Below, piece by piece: positions 1-5,898 of a stretch of DNA of 6,719 nt (position 1 is the stretch's first letter; every line of letters begins with the position of its first letter). The position numbers were made by a program, and so were the translations under genes. The notes beneath the pieces are model-generated. The model was not told the DNA's origin. It ran no database searches and was given only the letters and a program-made list of their open reading frames with translations. This stretch comes from Clostridia bacterium. Its GTDB lineage: Bacteria; Bacillota_A; Clostridia; Oscillospirales; Acutalibacteraceae. Location: the NCBI GenBank assembly GCA_017549665.1, contig JAFYUD010000141.1:1-6719 (forward strand). Reading direction: 5' to 3'.

Positions 1-121
1 AAGTTCCTTTCGTCAGGCCGCGCCGCGGCCGAAACGGCGTCAGCGGTTTGCGATCCGATAGCTGAGGATCAGCAGGCTGTCCGCAAAATGAATATTCTCA
101 AACTTCACGGCAGGATCGCAT
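1..121. other. GC-rich left-edge segment, not continuous with the following IlvD gene
   Basis: By hand count the first 60 bases are about 63% G+C and the next 60 about 50%, clearly richer than the A/T-leaning genes that follow. In the reading frame of the downstream dehydratase there are stops at 59-61 (TAG) and 89-91 (TGA), and the codons just before the ATG do not encode the Gly-His-x-Gly that precedes this methionine in IlvD proteins. Plus frame 1 is open from base 1 to a stop at 145-147, with an ATG at 88. A minus-strand frame is also open from within the dehydratase region down to a TGA at 40-42 and reads plausibly over its last 26 codons (ending in Ser-Tyr-Arg-Ile-Ala-Asn-Arg). I recognise neither frame. 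The segment may be the end of an unrelated gene, a rearranged junction, or foreign sequence joined during assembly. Confidence 0.5.
8..34. repeat. GC-rich inverted repeat (hairpin) near the left edge
   Basis: GGCCGC (16-21) and GCGGCC (25-30) form a perfect 6-bp stem around a 3-base loop. The flanking TTTC (8-11) and GAAA (31-34) can extend it, leaving a 4-base bulge on the left arm. It lies just beyond the possible minus-strand stop codon at 40-42, so it could terminate a gene there, but no T-tract follows on either strand, and transcription termination is only a guess. Confidence 0.4.
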
Positions 122-1522
122 ATGAAGTATTCACTTCCCAGCCGTGAGCTTATTGCAGACAGCGTTGAAACAATGGCAAAGGCTCACATCTGTGATGCAC
201 TTGTTCTTGTTTGTGCCTGCGACAAGATAATTCCCGGTATGATTATGGGCGCTCTCAGACTTGACGTGCCGTTTATTGTTGTTACTGCAGGACCTATGCT
301 TCCCGGTAATCATAACGGTGAAAGAGTAGACGTTCAGAATATTGCCGAATGTGCAGGTCAGGTTATTGCCGGCACTCTTGACAGTGAAGTTTACTGTCAG
401 TATGAAAACGAAGTCTGTCCCACATGCGGCTCCTGTCAGGGTATGTTCACTGCAAACTCAATGGCTTGTATGACAGAAATGCTCGGTATTTCTCTGCCCG
501 GTACAGGTACAGTGCCTGCCGTTTATGCAAAGAGATATCACATGGCAAAGCGTTCAGGTATGAGAGCAGTAGAGCTTGCAAAGTATGATTTCAAACCCTC
601 TGATTTTATTACAAGAGAGTCATTTATGAATGCAATCAGGCTGGATATGATGCTCGGTTGCTCAACAAATACTGCACTTCATCTGCCTGCACTTGCTCAC
701 GAAGCAGGAATTAAAGTAACTCTTGAGGATTTTGACAGAATCGGCAGAGAGACTCCTCATATCGTTAAACTTTCACCTTCGGGAAATCATCTTATGGTTG
801 ACCTTGAAAATGCAGGCGGCGTTTCCGCTGTAATCAAGCAGGGTATTGAAAAAGGCTATCTCTGGGGTGAGCAGGAGACTGTCACAGGCAAGACTATTGC
901 AGAAAATGTTGCAGATGCTGTTGTACGTGATACAAATGTTATCAGAAGCTTTAAAGAGCCTTATTCACCTGAGGGCGGACTTGCAATTCTTTACGGATAT
1001 CTTGCTCCCATGGGTGCAGTTATCAAGACTGCAGGTGTTGATCCCAATATGCTTGAACATTCAGGACCTGCAAAGGTTTTCAACAGTCATCAGGAGGCTC
1101 TCAACGGCCTTATTTTCGGTGATATTGTACCGGGTGATGTAATTGTACTCCGCTACGAAGGCCCCAAGGGAGGCCCCGGTATGCAGGAAATGCTTATGCT
1201 TACAGCTCTGATGTGTGGTATGGGTATGGATAAGGATATTGCTCTTGTCACTGACGGCAGATTTTCAGGACTTTCACGTGGCGGTGTTATCGGTCACGTT
1301 TCACCCGAAGCTGCGCTGGGCGGAAATATTGCACTTGTTGAAAACGGTGATATCATCACATATTCTACAAGCAAGCGTACACTTAATGTTGAAGTAAGTG
1401 ACGAAGTGCTTGAGGAGAGAAGAAAGAATCTTTCTCCTTATGATTGTCCGATAAAAACAGGCTGGCTTTCAAGATATGCAAAGCTTGTAGGTCCTGTTTC
1501 CGACGGTGCTGTACTTGAATAA
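122..1522 (+). pseudogene. ilvD: Dihydroxy-acid dehydratase (IlvD/Edd family), N-terminally truncated
   Basis: IlvD dehydrates 2,3-dihydroxy-3-methyl acids to 2-keto acids in cytoplasmic valine, leucine and isoleucine synthesis, using an Fe-S cluster and Mg2+. The 466-residue frame opens at MKYSLPSREL, which in full-length IlvD (about 550-560 residues) lies near residue 90. Visible family signatures are CDK at 33-35 (cluster Cys, metal-binding Asp and the Lys that is carbamylated in studied members), CPTCGSC at 99-105 followed by QGMFTANSM, the RYEGPKGGPGM region near 354, and TDGRFSG at 377-383 with putative catalytic Ser382. The C-terminus is intact, ending GAVLE. The missing segment normally carries the GIAMGH loop with a metal-ligand Asp and part of the cluster site, so the product as read should be inactive. 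An AGGA at 112-115 lies 6 bases before the ATG, so translation from here is possible. Around 358-369 and 384-385 it departs from the consensus, so it could be a paralogue with another hydroxy-acid substrate. The family is certain; the substrate and intactness in the organism are not. Confidence 0.85.
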
Positions 1523-1530
1523 ATAAATTA

Positions 1531-1559
1531 CCCCGGATATAAAATCCGGGGATTTTTTT
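1531..1559. terminator. Rho-independent terminator between convergent ilvD and the panE-like gene
   Basis: CCCCGGAT (1531-1538) pairs perfectly with ATCCGGGG (1544-1551) around a 5-base ATAAA loop. A run of seven T follows at 1553-1559, making a strong plus-strand terminator starting 8 bases after the dehydratase stop. Read on the minus strand, the same stem is followed by a T-rich but interrupted tail, so it probably also serves the reductase gene whose stop is at 1562-1564. Confidence 0.9.
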
Positions 1560-1561
1560 GC

Positions 1562-2587
1562 TTATTTAAAGAGGATGCCTTTGAATTCATCAAGATTGTC
1601 GGGCGTGATCTGTCTTTCACCACGCTCGATTTCGTGAATCATTTCTGTAAGCTTTGTGTTGACGGGAGTGCTAACGGAAAATTCACTGCCTTTAGATGCT
1701 ATGTAGCCGTTGAAAATATCGATTTCTGTCAGCTCACCACGTTCAAGTGACTGAAGTGTGGATGGCTTGACATCAGCATATTTGATTTTAGCAACAAGCT
1801 TGACAATAAGTCTGCATATTGCGTTGTAAGGTGCATTATCCATAAGCATAAGCAGTCTGTATTCAAGAAGCTTGCCGTATTTGGGTACATTGATTCCCAT
1901 TGCTTTTGCAACATGCATTCCTTCTCTTGCGATTGCAAGGAAGAGCTTACCCGCTCTTGAATCATCAATGATGTCACCGAGAGTTTTTCCTGTAATACCT
2001 GCTGTTGCATTGATACAGGAATTGATTATAAGCTTTGAATACTGCTGACGTGTGATATTGTCAGAGATAGCAGTAGGAAGCACTGCTTCAAGCATATCTC
2101 TGAGCTTGTCAAGATTTTCGGGATGATATCCGTCCGGCATGCCGATATACATTTCACCGAGACTTGTCATTGTAACATCTGTGGGGGAGTTCCGGGTTGC
2201 ACCGAAGCCGAGCATGCAGCCGACAGCTCTGTTTCTTCCAACAACTTCTGCGAGCTCTTCGGTCAGTATACCGTTCTGCATTCCGACAACAAGACTGTTA
2301 TCCTTAAGATAAGGTAAGACAGCTTTTGCAGTTTCGCACATTGCTGAATATTTTGTAGCTATGATGCAGATGTCAAATTTTTCATTGCCGATTTCATCTG
2401 CACTGCAGTAGCATGTGAAATCTGCGTGTAATTCACCCTTTGCACCGTGAAGTGAAAGCCCTTTTTCATTGATTTCGTTTTTTGTCTTTTCGCTGTGACA
2501 GAGAACTGATACATCATAGCCTGCATTTTTTGTAAGAACGGCAACTGTGCCGCCGATTGCACCTGCGCCGATTAATAAAGTTTTCAT
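1562..2587 (-). CDS. Ketopantoate reductase family protein (PanE/ApbA-like)
   Basis: This is a cytoplasmic NADPH-dependent 2-keto-acid reductase; PanE itself reduces 2-dehydropantoate to pantoate for coenzyme A synthesis. Starting at 2587 gives 341 residues beginning MKTLLIGAGAIGG, where GAGAIG (7-12) is the Rossmann nucleotide-binding turn. The family active-site set is present: Asn105 in GMQNG, Lys185 in YSKLIINSCIN, Ser276 in KPSTLQ, and Glu288 in the ELTEID motif with Asn293 just after it. Protein order is N-terminal Rossmann domain (about 1-170), then the all-helical C-terminal domain; it is longer than E. coli PanE (about 300), mostly through a helical stretch near 245-270. The frame is open 18 codons further upstream, but a GAGG (2595-2598) 7 bases before 2587 and the conserved N-terminus fix this start. 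It is convergent with the dehydratase and divergent from the epimerase. Whether it is the biosynthetic PanE or a paralogue acting on another 2-keto acid cannot be told from sequence, so no symbol is given. Confidence 0.88.
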   Translation of the reverse strand: MKTLLIGAGAIGGTVAVLTKNAGYDVSVLCHSEKTKNEINEKGLSLHGAKGELHADFTCYCSADEIGNEKFDICIIATKYSAMCETAKAVLPYLKDNSLVVGMQNGILTEELAEVVGRNRAVGCMLGFGATRNSPTDVTMTSLGEMYIGMPDGYHPENLDKLRDMLEAVLPTAISDNITRQQYSKLIINSCINATAGITGKTLGDIIDDSRAGKLFLAIAREGMHVAKAMGINVPKYGKLLEYRLLMLMDNAPYNAICRLIVKLVAKIKYADVKPSTLQSLERGELTEIDIFNGYIASKGSEFSVSTPVNTKLTEMIHEIERGERQITPDNLDEFKGILFK

Positions 2588-2621
2588 ACATATACCTCGC
2601 AGTTGTATATTTTCTGATATG

Positions 2622-2650
2622 ATTATACAACAGAAATTCAATAATATAAA
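2622..2650 (-). promoter_or_regulatory. Putative sigma-A promoter for the panE-like gene
   Basis: On the minus strand a perfect TATAAT (complement of 2622-2627) lies 17 bases from a TTTATA (complement of 2645-2650), which matches four of six consensus positions of the -35 box. The -10 lies about 35 bases upstream of the chosen start codon. The region is A/T-rich, so chance matches are possible, but the perfect -10 with standard spacing makes it the best candidate here. Confidence 0.5.
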
Positions 2651-2692
2651 GATATTTTTACAAAATTTATTCTTTGTTCATAAAGCTGATTG

Positions 2693-2721
2693 TTGCTTTT
2701 TTTGTGTCGGTGTAATATAAT
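2693..2721 (+). promoter_or_regulatory. Putative sigma-A promoter for the epimerase-HAD operon
   Basis: A perfect TATAAT at 2716-2721 is preceded, with a 17-base spacer, by TTGCTT at 2693-2698, which keeps only the TTG of the -35 consensus. A weak -35 with an ideal -10 often means an activator is needed, but that is inference. The inverted repeat ACAAA-N8-TTTGT at 2660-2677 lies just upstream of the -35 and could bind a regulator. Confidence 0.55.
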
Positions 2722-2741
2722 AGATTTCAAAGACTGTACAC

Positions 2742-2746
2742 GGAGG
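2742..2746 (+). promoter_or_regulatory. Strong ribosome binding site for the epimerase
   Basis: GGAGG sits 7 bases before the ATG at 2754, an optimal Shine-Dalgarno arrangement that fixes the start of the epimerase and contrasts with the lack of one before the next gene of the operon. Confidence 0.85.
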
Positions 2747-2753
2747 TTTTATT

Positions 2754-3626
2754 ATGAAACACGGTATATATTATGCATATTGGGAAAAGGAATGGGCTGC
2801 TGATTATGTGCCTTACGTTGAAAAGGTTGCAAAATTAGGCTTTGACATTCTTGAAATCGGCGGTGCTGCACTGCCTGCAATGAATGATGCTCAGTTAAGT
2901 GAGCTGAGAAAGGCTGCTGATGATAACGGTATTGAGATTACTACGGGCTACGGCCCTGCACCTGCGCACGACGTGGGAAATCCCGCAACACGTCCGGGTG
3001 CGCTTGAATGGTATAAAAAGATGTTCTACGGCATGGCTGCTGTCAACAGTAAGAAAATCGGCGGTGCATTGTATTCTCATTGGCCTATTGACTATTCACA
3101 GCCTATCAACAAGGCTGAAGACTGGAAATATGCAGTTGAAGGAATGAAGCTTCTTTCTGAGCTTGCAATGCCTTACGGTATTGACCTTAACATGGAAAGC
3201 CTTAACCGTTTTGAGGGTTATCTTATCAATACTTCTGAGGAATGTGTGAAGTTTGTAAAAGAGGTTGATTGTCCTAACGTATGGGTAATGCTCGATACAT
3301 TCCATATGAATATTGAAGAGACTGATATTTCTGAAGCTATCAGAACAGCAGGCAAGCTCCTCGGTCATTTCCATACAGGTGAATGCAACAGAATGGTTCC
3401 CGGTAAGGGCAGAACACCCTGGAGAGAAATCGGTGCGGCTCTTCGTGAAATCGGCTATGATAAGACAGTTGTTATGGAGCCTTTTGTTAATATGGGCGGT
3501 CAGGTCGGCAGTGATATCAAGGTGTGGCGTGAGCTTGTCCCCGGTATTGATGCCATGACTCTTGACAGAGATGCTAAGGATGCGCTCAGCTTCCAGAGAT
3601 ATATGCTTGACGGCACAATGAAATAA
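2754..3626 (+). CDS. D-psicose (D-allulose)/D-tagatose 3-epimerase family protein
   Basis: This cytoplasmic, metal-dependent (Mn2+/Co2+) TIM-barrel enzyme interconverts free ketohexoses at C-3, typically D-fructose and D-psicose. The 290-residue product is full length and begins MKHGIYYAYWEKEWAADY, the same opening as the characterised clostridial psicose epimerases as I recall them. All four metal ligands are in place: Glu148 (NMESLNRFE), Asp181 (MLDTFHMN), His207 (GHFHTGECNR) and Glu242 (VVMEPF). The substrate-contacting Tyr6, Trp110 (ALYSHWPIDY), His184 and Arg213 also appear conserved. The stretch HTGECNRMVPGKGRTPW is characteristic of the free-sugar group rather than of the phosphate-specific AlsE-type enzymes. 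The region at residues 66-82 (GYGPAPAHDVG) and the C-terminal tail are more divergent. It is first in a tight operon with a HAD phosphatase. The family is very secure; the exact preferred ketose (psicose, tagatose or another) is not. Confidence 0.93.
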   Translation: MKHGIYYAYWEKEWAADYVPYVEKVAKLGFDILEIGGAALPAMNDAQLSELRKAADDNGIEITTGYGPAPAHDVGNPATRPGALEWYKKMFYGMAAVNSKKIGGALYSHWPIDYSQPINKAEDWKYAVEGMKLLSELAMPYGIDLNMESLNRFEGYLINTSEECVKFVKEVDCPNVWVMLDTFHMNIEETDISEAIRTAGKLLGHFHTGECNRMVPGKGRTPWREIGAALREIGYDKTVVMEPFVNMGGQVGSDIKVWRELVPGIDAMTLDRDAKDALSFQRYMLDGTMK

Positions 3627-3629
3627 ATC

Positions 3630-4373
3630 ATGAAAATTATTGCAAGTGATTACGACGGCACGCTCAATTACGGCGGAATCAGTGATAAAAAACGCAATGC
3701 AATAAGTCTGTGGCGTAAAAAAGGAAATAAATTCGGTCTTGTCAGCGGCAGAGGACTCAAAAATCTGATTACAATTCCCCTTGAGGACGGATTTGAATGT
3801 GATTTTCTTATTGCAAGTAACGGAGCCGTTGTTGCTCAATCAGACGGCACTGTGCTTTCTGAGAGCCGCTGTGACGGCAGAATTGCGAAGCCTCTGATTG
3901 ACTTTATTTTTGATGCGGGTTGCCGGCGTGCTAATGTTGAAACGGCTTATGACCGTGTAGTTGTCTGCGTTGACCCGAAGCACCCCGATTGCGACTGCGT
4001 TTATGAAAATATGCCCGAATTTCCTTATTTCACACAGATAAGCACCGTTGCAGATGACGTTGAGTCTGCCCGTGTGCTGACAGATGCCATAAGGGGAAAA
4101 TTCGGTGAATATCTCAATCCCTTGCAGAACGGAGATTGTATTGATATAGTTGCACGTGATGTGAACAAGGCAAAGGGGCTTTATGATTATCTTCAGATAG
4201 TCGGGGCCGTTTATGATGATATGATTACTGTTGGTGATAATATCAACGATACTCACATGATAAAGGAATTTCGTTCATACGCAATGAAAAATGCAGTTGA
4301 TTCAATCAAGGCAATTGCAGATTATGAAACTGAAGGCATAACAGAATTGATTGAAAAAGAATTAAGTGAATAA
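3630..4373 (+). CDS. Cof-type HAD superfamily hydrolase (probable sugar-phosphate phosphatase)
   Basis: HAD phosphatases of this type remove phosphate from small metabolites, commonly sugar phosphates or flavin precursors, through an aspartyl-phosphate intermediate. The 247-residue protein shows all motifs: motif I DYDGTL with nucleophile Asp7 and acid/base Asp9; motif II Ser39 in LVSGR; motif III Lys182 in the DVNKAKGL stretch; motif IV GDNIND with Asp203 and Asp207. The C2-type cap lies between motifs II and III, roughly residues 85-175. No signal peptide or membrane segment is seen, so it is cytoplasmic. The ATG lies only 3 bases after the epimerase stop, with no recognisable Shine-Dalgarno sequence before it, so translation probably depends on ribosomes finishing the epimerase. 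That tight linkage suggests a phosphorylated ketose or a related sugar phosphate as substrate, but this is inference; Cof-type proteins are broad in specificity. Confidence 0.9.
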   Translation: MKIIASDYDGTLNYGGISDKKRNAISLWRKKGNKFGLVSGRGLKNLITIPLEDGFECDFLIASNGAVVAQSDGTVLSESRCDGRIAKPLIDFIFDAGCRRANVETAYDRVVVCVDPKHPDCDCVYENMPEFPYFTQISTVADDVESARVLTDAIRGKFGEYLNPLQNGDCIDIVARDVNKAKGLYDYLQIVGAVYDDMITVGDNINDTHMIKEFRSYAMKNAVDSIKAIADYETEGITELIEKELSE

Positions 4374-4378
4374 AAATA

Positions 4379-4407
4379 ACAGCAGGGTTCAGAATCCTGC
4401 TGTTTTT
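4379..4407. terminator. Bidirectional terminator between the HAD and PHP genes
   Basis: ACAGCAGG (4379-4386) pairs with CCTGCTGT (4396-4403), and the stem extends inward by a G-T and two T-A pairs to a CAG loop, giving 11 pairs. TTTT follows at 4404-4407 on the plus strand, while AAAAA just upstream (4372-4376) supplies the U-tract when read on the minus strand. It therefore closes both the epimerase-HAD operon and the convergent PHP gene. Confidence 0.9.
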
Positions 4408-4412
4408 CTTTA

Positions 4413-5759
4413 TCAGAATTTGAAATATTTCTCTCTCTGCTTTTTCATTCTGCCGTTGATTGCAGTGAGAATCTTTGCCGCATCCTTGTCACCGCAGGCG
4501 TAATCCTTCATTGCTCTGCCTTCTTCAAAAACAAGCTCGTCGTGAAGAGGGAAGAATTCTCTTAAAAGGAAGTTGCCGTAACGGACAAATCGTGTTTCAC
4601 CCACAAGACGAAGCTCAGTGCTGATTGAGTCGACTGCTACAGAATAGCAAGCCTTGATTGACTCGATAAGCGACTTCCTTTCGTTTTCAGGTGCGAAGAC
4701 GATTGTTGATGCAATAAGAGCGTTTCTGTTATGTACACAAGAGTGGGAGTCTGTGCTTCCGACGATAGGATAGCGTCTGCCCTTGGCTCTGTCATCATAA
4801 TATCTCTGTGCCTGAAAGCCGTTCTGCTCAAAGTAGTTTTCACCGCCTAAAACCTCAAATGCATCAAAGGGCTGAGTTGCCATGATGTACTCTGTCAGAG
4901 TTTCAGGAACATGGAAAACATTCTGAACCCAGTAGGGATGACAGAATATGCCCAGACCGTCTGCTTTTCTGATATTGTTGAAAATCCACACGCAAGCGGC
5001 ATAAGTGAATTTTTCGATTCCTTCAGGAATATCGAGAGTTTCAATAAGTTCATTTACCTGTCGTTTGTATTCGTCAACACTGATGATTTCAGGGCATTCA
5101 CCGTCGATAGAACGTAAATCCTTACCGTCACCTACGTCGTCATGATGATCACCGGGCATAAGTGCGTTTATACTGTACTTTCCGCCGAAATTGACGATGT
5201 GAATGTCATTTCCTTCAAGATGTACTTCTTCACCTGTGAGAATGTTATATTCAGTTGGTACATCTTTGAAAGTGTTGATAGCTTCAAGTGAGCCGTAATA
5301 AACATCGTGGTCGGTAATTGAAATAAAATCGTAACCGTTCTTTCTGTATTCAGCAGCAACGATTGCAGGTGCCTGTCTGCCGTCTGAACGGCATGTATGC
5401 ATATGAAGATCGCCTCTGAAGGGATATCTTCCGCAAAGGTCTGCTTCAAGAGAATATACGTTAAGTCTTACAAGCATATTGTCGTCCCTGACGATTTCGA
5501 TATGATGCTCCTGCTCATCCATGTAAGTGTGAGTAAACTTAAGGCATCCGTTTTCATCGGGAGTGACCTTGTATTCACTCAGATTGTTTCTGTCGGGGTA
5601 TCTTTTCCAGAAGCCCTGATTAAGAGCTTTTACCTGAATTGTGTATTCACCGTTGAAAGCAACATGGGCACCTAGGGGCTTGATTGTCACTTCAACAGCC
5701 TTTCCGCAAGGGAATACCTTGGGATATATATCATAATTTACAAGTTCCGTTTTTACCAT
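4413..5759 (-). CDS. PHP-domain metal-dependent hydrolase with N-terminal beta-rich domain
   Basis: PHP domains are trinuclear-metal phosphoesterases; stand-alone members act on small phosphates, nucleotides or unknown substrates. The 448-residue protein has an N-terminal, probably Ig-like beta region (about 1-110), then PHP motifs in order: GDLHMHT with His119 and His121, followed by SDGRQ with Asp126; ITDHD with Asp150, His151 and Asp152; GEEVH with Glu178 and His180; His187 in DIHIVNFG; His274 in GIFCHPYW; and STDSHS with Asp337 and His339. The usual metal-binding set appears complete. An insert around 203-225 (GDHHDDVGDGKD) is rich in Asp and His. The last 60 residues are charged. No signal peptide is seen. 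The start at 5759 is fixed by AGGAGG (complement of 5769-5774) 9 bases upstream. It resembles CehA/McbA-like PHP proteins of unknown substrate. The gene is monocistronic, convergent with the HAD gene and divergent from the esterase. Confidence 0.87.
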   Translation of the reverse strand: MVKTELVNYDIYPKVFPCGKAVEVTIKPLGAHVAFNGEYTIQVKALNQGFWKRYPDRNNLSEYKVTPDENGCLKFTHTYMDEQEHHIEIVRDDNMLVRLNVYSLEADLCGRYPFRGDLHMHTCRSDGRQAPAIVAAEYRKNGYDFISITDHDVYYGSLEAINTFKDVPTEYNILTGEEVHLEGNDIHIVNFGGKYSINALMPGDHHDDVGDGKDLRSIDGECPEIISVDEYKRQVNELIETLDIPEGIEKFTYAACVWIFNNIRKADGLGIFCHPYWVQNVFHVPETLTEYIMATQPFDAFEVLGGENYFEQNGFQAQRYYDDRAKGRRYPIVGSTDSHSCVHNRNALIASTIVFAPENERKSLIESIKACYSVAVDSISTELRLVGETRFVRYGNFLLREFFPLHDELVFEEGRAMKDYACGDKDAAKILTAINGRMKKQREKYFKF

Positions 5760-5783
5760 AAGCTGATACCTCCTGATAGGTTA

Positions 5784-5812
5784 ATATTAGCACAGATATT
5801 CACTTCGGTCAA
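5784..5812 (-). promoter_or_regulatory. Promoter of the PHP-domain gene
   Basis: On the minus strand TTGACC (complement of 5807-5812, five of six to the -35 consensus) is followed after exactly 17 bases by TAATAT (complement of 5784-5789). A TGC immediately precedes the -10, giving an extended -10 element. It ends about 25 bases upstream of the start codon, so the leader is short. Confidence 0.7.
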
Positions 5813-5839
5813 GAATTTTACTTATATTTACAATTGTTA

Positions 5840-5868
5840 TTGAATCGGGAGAAAATCGGTGATATAAT
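5840..5868 (+). promoter_or_regulatory. Promoter of the alpha/beta-hydrolase gene
   Basis: TTGAAT (5840-5845, four of six to the -35 consensus) and a perfect TATAAT (5863-5868) are separated by 17 bases. The -10 is preceded by TGA, an extended -10 element. A second TATAAT at 5874-5879 has no good -35 partner. The palindrome ACAATTGT (5830-5837) abuts the -35 and lies between the two divergent promoters, a possible operator site. Confidence 0.7.
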
Positions 5869-5885
5869 CAGACTATAATTTATTT

Positions 5886-5891
5886 AAGGGG
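5886..5891 (+). promoter_or_regulatory. Ribosome binding site of the alpha/beta-hydrolase gene
   Basis: AAGGGG lies 7 bases before the ATG at 5899 and selects this start over the in-frame ATG seven codons downstream. Confidence 0.65.
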
Positions 5892-5898
5892 TGCTTTT

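Noticed and set aside
40..121. C-terminal end of a minus-strand gene stopping at 40-42
   Set aside because: The 26 codons read plausibly but are too few to identify, and upstream they run into antisense of IlvD, so I describe them under the left-edge segment instead of calling a gene.
119..124. CATATG (NdeI-type site) at the IlvD junction as a sign of cloning
   Set aside because: A single six-base site occurs often by chance, and no vector-like sequence is recognisable around it.
846..1142. Overlapping plus-strand frame inside the dehydratase gene
   Set aside because: It is out of frame with clear IlvD sequence and shows no family resemblance; a shadow frame.
2588..2641. Upstream in-frame extension of the PanE-like gene to an ATG at 2641
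   Set aside because: The extra 18 residues precede the conserved Rossmann start, would overlap the predicted promoter -10, and the good ribosome binding site belongs to the ATG at 2587.
3096..3839. Long minus-strand open frame (247 codons) opposite the epimerase and HAD genes
   Set aside because: It overlaps two genes with complete catalytic motifs, has no recognisable domain, and its low-complexity, Cys/His/Ile-rich translation is what antisense of this codon usage gives.
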